In this document: positions 58,438 through 64,000 of the stretch, in pieces
How the letters are laid out: every line of letters begins with the position of its first letter
Position numbering within the stretch: position 1 is the stretch's first letter
From: Candidatus Sulfuritelmatomonas gaucii
GTDB lineage: Bacteria; Acidobacteriota; Terriglobia; Terriglobales; Acidobacteriaceae
Length of the DNA: 64,000 nucleotides
Direction: 5' to 3'
Assembly: GCA_900290245.1 (NCBI GenBank)
Contig: OKRB01000068.1
Coordinates: 1-64,000, forward strand
Translations under genes and position numbers: made by a program
Notes under the pieces: generated by a model
Databases searched by the model: none
What the model was told of the DNA's origin: nothing
The model's input: only the letters and a program-made list of their open reading frames with translations

Positions 58438-60198
58438 CTACTGTTCTTGCTTTATGCTTTGCGTCAACATCTTGCGGTAGAGGTCGCACTGCGGGGCGCG
58501 CAAGGGGCCGTTGCTGAGGGCGATTCCGCCATCCGGCGTGAAGATCAGATAGCGCTGCGAGTCGTCGAGGCGGGGCCACGCCGGCAGATTGGGTGAGTCG
58601 CCGCTCCGGTAATTGGGGTCGCCGGCTATTGCGAAGTTGGTCCAGTAGGTTTCGATCAGATCGGCCAGTCTCGTGTCGATCTGAGCGAAGTTTCCGGCGA
58701 GATTGCCGGACTTGGGGAAGTTGCCGAAGACGTAGGGGAGCTCCGCGGAGTGCAGCGCGCCCTGGGCTTCCTGGCCGGGGATGGGGCGGTCAAATTCGTA
58801 CTCGTAAGTTGGTTGATGCGCTTCACTGTGCCAGAGAGCTTGAGTCGCGATCGGGCAATGGAACATCTTGTCGGCGTTCCACTGAACAGAGGCTGAGCCG
58901 TAAAGGGGATCACTGGCGGGCGGCTGATCGCCGGCGAGGCCGTAGAGCGCGAGTGCCTGTGGCGCCAGATCTCCGGCGGCGCTCTGGATGGATTCTCGCA
59001 GTGCATCGAGCGGTTCCGAGTCGCCGAATTCGCGCGAAGTGGCGCCGATGAGAAGTGGGATTGCAGCTTCTTTTCCGCCGGCGAATACCTGTTGCGGCGA
59101 GGTGGGGAGGACCCAGCCATCGACGTCGGGCGTAAAACCGCCAGGCCACTCGAATGCTCTGTCGCCGAGTTTCGCCAGAAGATCTGCAGCGGGGATTTTG
59201 CGCAGGAATGCGATGGCGTGGCGACCTGCAGGCGCGTGCAAGTCTGCGGCGGCCTCTTCGCTGAACCTCTCTTCATCGGCCAGGGGCACGACGGGTGGAG
59301 AGAAGGCCGCACCGCTTTCAGCGATGGCCATTTGAAAGAGGCCGGCAGCGAGCGGCGAGGTCATCAACATACCGATGTCCATTGAACCCGCGGACTGGCC
59401 GGCGACAGTGATGTTGTTGGGGTCGCCGCCGAAGCGGGCGATGTTGCTGTGGACCCACTGCAGGGCCAGGATCTGATCCATGAGTCCGTAGTTGCCGGAA
59501 GCGTGATGCGGCGACTCGCGGGTGAGTTCGGAGTGAGCGAAGAAGCCGAGGACGCCGAGGCGGTAGTTGAACGTGACCAGCACCACACCGTGCTCGGGCA
59601 GCGTGCCTTCGGTGTAAAACGAGCCGAATCCCGATCCGCCGATATTGGCTCCGCCGTGAATCCAGAAGATGACCGGGAGGGGCTTGGCGGCCGGCCACGC
59701 GGGCGTGAAGACGTTGATGTAGAGACAGTCTTCGCGGTTGTTTTCGGCGTCGTGCCGGTTCCATGCGCCGCCGAGCAGAGGCTGGGGGCAGGACCAGCCG
59801 AACGAAGTAGCGTCGCGGATCCCCTTCCACGGCTTTTTGGGCACGGGCGCGCGCCAGCGCAGTTTGCCCACCGGCGGCTCGGCGTAAGGGATGCCGAGAA
59901 ACTCCGCGCCGCCGCCGGGCCGGACGGCGCCATGCGCAAGGCCCGCCGTGGTGCGCACGATGTAAGTGTCGTCTGCCGCATGGACTTGTATGGTGCAGGC
60001 GAGCACGCAAACTGTTGCGAGCAAAAGCAGTGTTGGCGTGTGATGGCGGTGCGGATTGACGATAAACGCGGGATTACGGCAATTCCTGAGTTGCTGTGAC
60101 CCCTCCAGGTCTTGCGCAAGGTCGCCGCTCCCTGATGGTCGCGTCAACTTGACGGTGGCGGCTTCGGGATAGAGTGACTCAGGAATTGCGTTGGCCAC
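58438..60198 (-). CDS. Carboxylesterase type B, third genomic copy
   Basis: This 586-residue enzyme starts at GTG 60198, with GGAG five bases upstream. A hydrophobic segment near residues 56-74 (TLLLLATVCVLACTIQVHA) acts as a signal or anchor after a long basic N-terminus. Motifs are FLGIPYAEPPVGKLRWRAPV, EDCLYINVFTP, oxyanion HGGA, nucleophile in VAGQSAGSMD, and a late GALHSAELPYVFG histidine region. Here the nucleophile elbow is GQSAG, unlike the GQSGG of the duplicated pair at 1692 and 4739, so it is a separate lineage. The substrate is unknown. Confidence 0.93.
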   Translation of the reverse strand: MANAIPESLYPEAATVKLTRPSGSGDLAQDLEGSQQLRNCRNPAFIVNPHRHHTPTLLLLATVCVLACTIQVHAADDTYIVRTTAGLAHGAVRPGGGAEFLGIPYAEPPVGKLRWRAPVPKKPWKGIRDATSFGWSCPQPLLGGAWNRHDAENNREDCLYINVFTPAWPAAKPLPVIFWIHGGANIGGSGFGSFYTEGTLPEHGVVLVTFNYRLGVLGFFAHSELTRESPHHASGNYGLMDQILALQWVHSNIARFGGDPNNITVAGQSAGSMDIGMLMTSPLAAGLFQMAIAESGAAFSPPVVPLADEERFSEEAAADLHAPAGRHAIAFLRKIPAADLLAKLGDRAFEWPGGFTPDVDGWVLPTSPQQVFAGGKEAAIPLLIGATSREFGDSEPLDALRESIQSAAGDLAPQALALYGLAGDQPPASDPLYGSASVQWNADKMFHCPIATQALWHSEAHQPTYEYEFDRPIPGQEAQGALHSAELPYVFGNFPKSGNLAGNFAQIDTRLADLIETYWTNFAIAGDPNYRSGDSPNLPAWPRLDDSQRYLIFTPDGGIALSNGPLRAPQCDLYRKMLTQSIKQEQ

Positions 60199-60373
60199 GT
60201 ATTCTCCGTTGAGTTGATCGATGACTCAAGATTCTATCAAGTGTGCGGCGCGCCCAGGTGGCGGATCGGGGACGTTTCGGTTGGGCTTATTGCGGCTTTC
60301 GGAGTTGCGCGCCTGTGATTTGCCGCTATTCTGAATGGAGAATTCAACCCCGACAACTGGAGGGAGCGGAACG

Positions 60374-60673
60374 ATGATGCGCTGGTTGGGACGGTGGTTG
60401 TTGCGGGTGCTCGTGGTGATTGCCGCGATTTCGCTTGTGGCATATGCGGTGGATTGGACGGTATATCATTTGCGGGGCTCGCCCCAGTCCACGGTGGCAG
60501 TCAGCCAGTTCATGGTGGTTCCTCTGAAAGACCAGAAGACCGAGTACGATTTTCTGGGAACATCGAACGTCAATTGCGCGGTGGCGCTGTTTCCGCAGGG
60601 AGGCGAAGATCCTTGCTGGCACCTCAGGCGCAATCCCAACCAGTGGGAGAACGTGGGGGCGCCGGCGTATTGA
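60374..60673 (+). CDS. Small single-pass membrane protein
   Basis: This 99-residue protein starts at ATG 60374, preceded by GGAGGGAG. One hydrophobic segment (WLLRVLVVIAAISLVAYAVD) is followed by a periplasmic tail with two Cys (NVNCAVALFPQ and GEDPCWHLRRN) that could form a disulfide. No family is recognised. It diverges from the carboxylesterase at 58438; the shared interval 60199-60373 holds both promoters. Confidence 0.7.
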   Translation: MMRWLGRWLLRVLVVIAAISLVAYAVDWTVYHLRGSPQSTVAVSQFMVVPLKDQKTEYDFLGTSNVNCAVALFPQGGEDPCWHLRRNPNQWENVGAPAY

Positions 60674-60702
60674 AGCAGATTTCAGGACTGGGGTCGATGG
60701 AA

Positions 60703-60744
60703 CCCCAACCTAGCCGCAAAAACAAAGACGCGGCGAGGGTGGGG
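60703..60744. repeat. Dispersed hairpin with 12-nt A-rich loop, copy 3
   Basis: CCTAGCCGC (60709-60717) pairs with GCGGCGAGG (60730-60738), one mismatch, loop AAAAACAAAGAC (12 bases). The stem extends outward through CCCC (60703-60706) with GGGG (60741-60744), two further imperfect positions between. It is the longest stem of the three copies and lies 29 bases after the small membrane-protein gene. Confidence 0.7.
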
Positions 60745-60853
60745 CACGCGATGGGAACCTCTAGATTGCGGTGAACATGCGATCGTGATGCGAGTCACGG
60801 GACGGAAAATCAAATCGTGGCTAGGATCGTAGAGAATTTCACCCCAGAATGCC

Positions 60854-61048
60854 ATGTATAGCCGCACACAAAACGAGAATGGCAGCTTCAATACGCGCTG
60901 CCTTGATTGCCTGATGACCATTGCATCGTGCGTGGACACGGAAAAAGAACTGGACGAGCGCGAAGCACATCACCTGTGCCCGGAAAAAGCACTAGCGCAA
61001 CTGCTGGCGCAGAACCGGGCTGCCGTCATCCACGCGGCCAGGAATTAG
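60854..61048 (+). CDS. Small Cys/His protein (possible zinc finger)
   Basis: This 64-residue protein contains RCLDCLMTIASCVDTEKELD followed by EREAHHLCPEKALAQLLAQN. The CxxC pair, a further Cys and the HHxC motif could bind one metal ion, with the rest helical. I do not recognise a family. No strong ribosome-binding site precedes ATG 60854. A small protein with such clear metal-ligand spacing is plausible but should be treated as hypothetical. Confidence 0.55.
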   Translation: MYSRTQNENGSFNTRCLDCLMTIASCVDTEKELDEREAHHLCPEKALAQLLAQNRAAVIHAARN

Positions 61049-61119
61049 AGCATATGATTGCGCGCCTTTGTCTGACATAATGACCTGTTACCGGGGCGCC
61101 GAGTATGCGGAGAATCCAC

Positions 61120-61623
61120 ATGTTATCGTGGCTTTTCAGTAAGAAGGCGGCTATGATCGCCGCTCTCGCATTGTCGTGTCGGGTGCTGCTCCCTGTGCGC
61201 GCGGCTGCTCAATGGGCTGCGCCGGAACCAACAAGCGCATTCAGTATTCCCACAGCGCAGCTCATCCAGCCCGACGAACTCAACCGGCTCTTAAGATCAC
61301 CAGGCGCTGAGAAGCCCCTGATCCTGCAGGTGGGCTCGCACATGATGTTCGCGCAGGCGCACATTCCGGGCTCGGAATACGCCGGTCCTAGCTCCCTGTC
61401 TGAAGGCATACAGCAATTGCGTGGCCGCGCTGCCTCACTGCCGCACAATCGTTTCATCGTGATCTACTGCGGCTGCTGCCCATGGAATCGCTGCCCCAAC
61501 GCGGGCCCTGCTTACAAATTGCTGGCAAGCATGGGATTCACCCACGTGAAGGTGCTCTATCTTGCTAACAACTTCGGAGCAGATTGGGCCGGCAAGGGAT
61601 ATCCCGTTGAAAGCGGCCAATAA
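61120..61623 (+). CDS. Rhodanese-like domain protein, exported
   Basis: This 167-residue protein has an N-terminal hydrophobic leader (KKAAMIAALALSCRVLLPVR). GGAGA six bases upstream favours ATG 61120 over 61105. The rhodanese fold shows LIQPDELNRLLRSPGAEKPL, PGSEYAGPSS and the active-site loop region VIYCGCCPWNRCPNAGPAYK, in which the catalytic Cys follows the IVIYC strand. Three or four Cys in the loop are unusual for a plain sulfurtransferase. The TlpA-like gene overlaps its 3' end by 17 bases, so the two are translationally linked and may act together in periplasmic sulfur or thiol chemistry. Confidence 0.82.
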   Translation: MLSWLFSKKAAMIAALALSCRVLLPVRAAAQWAAPEPTSAFSIPTAQLIQPDELNRLLRSPGAEKPLILQVGSHMMFAQAHIPGSEYAGPSSLSEGIQQLRGRAASLPHNRFIVIYCGCCPWNRCPNAGPAYKLLASMGFTHVKVLYLANNFGADWAGKGYPVESGQ

Positions 61624-62170
61624 CGCTGCCGGGGTCGTGCCTGCGCTGCGGCGCGTCCTCCGGTGTGCTCTCCTTGGCGCCTTCGTTGGAGCTTTGCCCG
61701 TGACCGTGACTGCCGGGGCCGGCAGTGGATCAGCGCAGAAGCAACTGGTTAACAAGGATGCACCGGATTTCGTCCTCACCAGCTTTAACGGCAAAGCGCT
61801 TCGCCTTAGCAGCTACCGCGGCAAAGTGGTTCTGCTCAACTTCTGGGCAACCTGGTGCGCGCCCTGCCAGGTGGAGATGCCGGTCTTTGCCGCATGGCAG
61901 CGTGAATATGGAGCGCGGGACCTTCAGGTCGTTGGCATCTCGATGGATGATGAGGCCTCGCTTGCCCGGCACGCTGTCGAGCGCCTGAATCTCAACTATC
62001 CCTTGGCAATGGGCAACGCGCGGCTCGCGTCGCGCTACGGCGGCGTGCTCGGGCTCCCGCTCACTTTCCTTATCGACCGCAATGGAATCGTCCGTGCGCG
62101 TTACCAGGGCGAAACCGAGCTGAGCACCATCGAAAACCAGATCAAGTCGCTCCTGGCGGCGCCTCGCTGA
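61607..62170 (+). CDS. TlpA-like thioredoxin-fold thiol-disulfide protein
   Basis: This protein of about 187 residues starts at TTG 61607, with AAGGGA eight bases upstream and a 17-base overlap with the rhodanese gene; a TTG at 61562 is an alternative. A hydrophobic leader (RCALLGAFVGALPVTVTAGA) precedes an AhpC/TSA-thioredoxin domain: DAPDFVLTSFNGKALRLSSY, VVLLNFWATWCAPCQVEMPV with the CxxC active site, VVGISMDDEASLARHAVERL and LPLTFLIDRNGIVRARYQGE. It would reduce disulfides or support cytochrome maturation in the periplasm. The rhodanese is the obvious partner. Confidence 0.9.
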   Translation: MKAANNAAGVVPALRRVLRCALLGAFVGALPVTVTAGAGSGSAQKQLVNKDAPDFVLTSFNGKALRLSSYRGKVVLLNFWATWCAPCQVEMPVFAAWQREYGARDLQVVGISMDDEASLARHAVERLNLNYPLAMGNARLASRYGGVLGLPLTFLIDRNGIVRARYQGETELSTIENQIKSLLAAPR

Positions 62171-62241
62171 TTTCGGAATCGCTAGTTCCGCTGACAGCGC
62201 TGGCCCGCCAACCCCGCCGTCCTCCTGAATTAAACTGGCGC

Positions 62242-63369
62242 ATGACGCCTATGAAACTTGGCCTTGGTCTCTACCGACACATGCTCAACGAAGAGTACTA
62301 CGCTTTCGCTATGCAGGCCGGTTGCACGCACGTCATCGTGCATCTCGTGGATTACTTCCGCCAGGGCGAAGCCAACCCCGCACACAATCAGCCCACTGGC
62401 GGCAAAGACAAGCCTTGGGGCGTAGCGGGCGATCCGAGCAAGCTGTGGACCGCGGCTGAACTCATCGCCCTGCGCAAGCAAGTGGAAGCTGCCGGCCTCA
62501 GGCTGGAAGGCATTGAGAACTTCGATCCGGCGCACTGGCACGACATTCTTCTTGACGGCCCGAAGCGCGCGCGGCACATGCAAAACGTCCACGCCATCCT
62601 GCGAGCCATGGGGGAAGCGGGCATTCCTACGCTTGGCTATAACTTCTCCATTGCCGGCGTCGGCGGCCGCACCAGCGGCCCTTTCGCGCGCGGCGGAGCG
62701 GAGTCTGTCGGCATGGATGGCCCGGTCGACACGCCCATCCCCAACGGCATGGTGTGGAATATGATCTACGACTCTGCCGCGCCACCGGGCACGCTGGCCT
62801 CCATCACGCACGACGAGCTTTGGCGCCGTCTCCAGCGATTCCTTGAAGAAGCGCTTCCTGTGGCCGAGAAGGCAGGGGTTCGGCTTGCCGCGCACCCTGA
62901 TGATCCGCCCACTCCCACCATGCGTCAGCAGCCGCGCCTCGTGTATCAACCGGCCATGCACCAGCGCCTCATCGACATCTCGCCCAGCCCATCGAACATG
63001 CTCGAGTTCTGCCTGGGAACGCTCGCCGAAATGACCGAAGGCAACATTTACGAAACGGTCGAGCGATACAGCGCCCAGCATCGCATCGCCTACGTGCACT
63101 TCCGCAATATCGCCGGAAAAGCACCGCACTATCACGAGACGTTTATCGACGACGGCGAGGTAGACATGCTGCGCATTCTCTGGATCCTCTCGAAGAACGG
63201 CTTCGACGGCGTGATCGTTCCCGACCACGCGCCGCAGATGACCTGTTCTGCGCCTTGGCATGCCGGCATGGCGCACACGCTGGGATTCCTGAAAGCGGGG
63301 CTGATGGCCATCGAGAGGGGCTTCACGCCGGCTCCTTTGCCATCCAAGCTGTCACACGGATCGGCGTAG
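62242..63369 (+). CDS. Mannonate dehydratase-like protein (UxuA family)
   Basis: This 375-residue TIM-barrel protein resembles UxuA, which dehydrates D-mannonate to 2-keto-3-deoxygluconate in hexuronate breakdown. Motifs are KLGLGLYRHMLNEEYYAFAM, RKQVEAAGLRLEGIENF, AGIPTLGYNFSIAGVGGRTS and late YVHFRNIAGKAPHYHETFID with DGVIVPDHAPQM. The His and Asp residues in the last two stretches are candidate metal ligands. ATG 62242 lacks a clear ribosome-binding site. It could also be a related sugar isomerase or dehydratase, so a symbol is not given. Confidence 0.82.
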   Translation: MTPMKLGLGLYRHMLNEEYYAFAMQAGCTHVIVHLVDYFRQGEANPAHNQPTGGKDKPWGVAGDPSKLWTAAELIALRKQVEAAGLRLEGIENFDPAHWHDILLDGPKRARHMQNVHAILRAMGEAGIPTLGYNFSIAGVGGRTSGPFARGGAESVGMDGPVDTPIPNGMVWNMIYDSAAPPGTLASITHDELWRRLQRFLEEALPVAEKAGVRLAAHPDDPPTPTMRQQPRLVYQPAMHQRLIDISPSPSNMLEFCLGTLAEMTEGNIYETVERYSAQHRIAYVHFRNIAGKAPHYHETFIDDGEVDMLRILWILSKNGFDGVIVPDHAPQMTCSAPWHAGMAHTLGFLKAGLMAIERGFTPAPLPSKLSHGSA

Positions 63370-63381
63370 CCGGGGCAAACA

Positions 63382-64000
63382 CTAATTCGGCGACGGCCGG
63401 TCCACGTGGTCAATCACGAGCACATCGACGGGCGCTTTCGTCGCTTCGAGCTTGAGCCCGATCTGCTCCTGGATCGCAGTAAAAAGACCCGGCGGCGGGT
63501 TCGGATCCGTCGGCTGCGCCGCTTCCGGCGCCCATCGCAACGTGAAATCAAACCTGCCGGTAAGGCCCGTCTGATCGGCTGCCGGCCTATCCAAGACCAA
63601 TCCCATCGCCCAGACGAAATCCGCTATGGTCACGTTTGTAGCCTTGAGCGTGATCGCCTGCGAATTCCATTCCATGAAGCTGGTATCGGGCAGTCTTTTT
63701 GGATCGCCCAGGCTCTTCGAGAGCTTCGGTCCGTCTTTTCCTGCGTGAAGCGCGTAGACGGAAAGCGGTCTGGTTTCATGATGGAAGGCCAGGTTAAACC
63801 GTGAAGCGAGCAGGCCGCGATACATGGCCTGCATCTGCCTCAGGTTCGGTTCGCCGATCAAGTCGGGCACGCCATCCACGTCGTACTTGTCTGTGCCAAG
63901 CCAGCCCGGACCCTCCACGATTTGCCGCACGTGGACGCCATATGCGAACGAAATGATATCGTCCACTGTTTCGGTATCGCAAGAAATGCGCCGCCCGCCA
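63382..64000 (-). CDS. TIGR03435-type protein, C-terminal part (partial)
   Basis: The frame runs on beyond 64000 on the minus strand; a GTG at 63966 is internal because GGRISCDTET in frame precedes it. The visible 206 residues show the TIGR03435 pattern: IISFAYGVHVRQIVEGPGWL, then KYDVDGVPD, MYRGLLASRFNLAFHHETRP, VWAMGLVLDRPAADQTGLTG RFDFTLRW with one break, and the ending APVDVLVIDHVDRPSPN. This family is abundant in soil acidobacteria and solibacters with no known function. The N-terminus and any signal peptide lie outside the window. It converges on the UxuA-like gene. Confidence 0.88.
   Translation of the reverse strand, partial: GGRRISCDTETVDDIISFAYGVHVRQIVEGPGWLGTDKYDVDGVPDLIGEPNLRQMQAMYRGLLASRFNLAFHHETRPLSVYALHAGKDGPKLSKSLGDPKRLPDTSFMEWNSQAITLKATNVTIADFVWAMGLVLDRPAADQTGLTGRFDFTLRWAPEAAQPTDPNPPPGLFTAIQEQIGLKLEATKAPVDVLVIDHVDRPSPN

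Overview
The window looks like a chromosomal segment of a soil acidobacterium (Acidobacteriota, probably Terriglobia/Acidobacteriales). The taxonomic call is an inference from gene content: the start of an Oar-like TonB-dependent receptor with an N-terminal carboxypeptidase-regulatory domain, a TIGR03435-type protein, two CRTAC1-type FG-GAP proteins, many secreted esterases and glycosidases, and several small families common in that phylum. Gene density is high, GC is moderately high, and no transposase, integrase, prophage or CRISPR array is visible.

Layout. 1-6.4 kb: a partial TonB receptor divergent from a LysR regulator, then a minus-strand locus of two duplicated Tat-type carboxylesterases flanking an orphan TAXI-type solute-binding protein. 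A 32-codon remnant of a third esterase lies between the TAXI gene and the second esterase. 6.7-22.2 kb: a plus-strand block with a TPR protein, a CRTAC1 lipoprotein, a CE1-like esterase, two GH51 arabinofuranosidases, a second esterase, a GH3 beta-xylosidase/glucosidase with PA14, and a second CRTAC1 protein. This reads as a secreted arabinoxylan-degradation locus. 22.4 kb: tRNA-Leu(CAG). 22.7-41.3 kb: mostly core and housekeeping genes (DUF1877, DUF1905/YdeI, OsmC, M28 peptidase, mutY, an outer-membrane-type protein, alaS, an HExxH peptidase, recX, S9 peptidase, DUF3108, an ICMT-like methyltransferase coupled to a GT9 heptosyltransferase, DUF5996, an MDR oxidoreductase).

41.8-44.6 kb: a double-domain KaiC-like ATPase followed by a histidine kinase with a degenerate receiver domain. 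44.8-49.6 kb: asnA, a VOC protein, a pentapeptide-periodic membrane protein, a long two-domain ThyX and DUF2071. 49.8-57.3 kb: fabG, a membrane protein, GH97, TolC, and pgl-glk. 57.4-64 kb: a membrane protein, a third carboxylesterase, two tiny proteins, a rhodanese/TlpA redox pair, a UxuA-like dehydratase and a partial TIGR03435 protein. Sugar released by the arabinoxylan locus and GH97 could feed glk/pgl and uxuA.

The most notable non-coding structure is a set of seven 7-bp-period repeat arrays. Five have the form AGCTNNN and two GTCAGNG. They lie mostly between genes, but one forms the 3' end of the S9 peptidase gene and one lies in frame inside the heptosyltransferase gene. There is also a family of three dispersed hairpins with the same 12-nt A-rich loop, and a triple-hairpin REP-like element. 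No database search was possible; family names rest on recognised motifs and overall sequence character.
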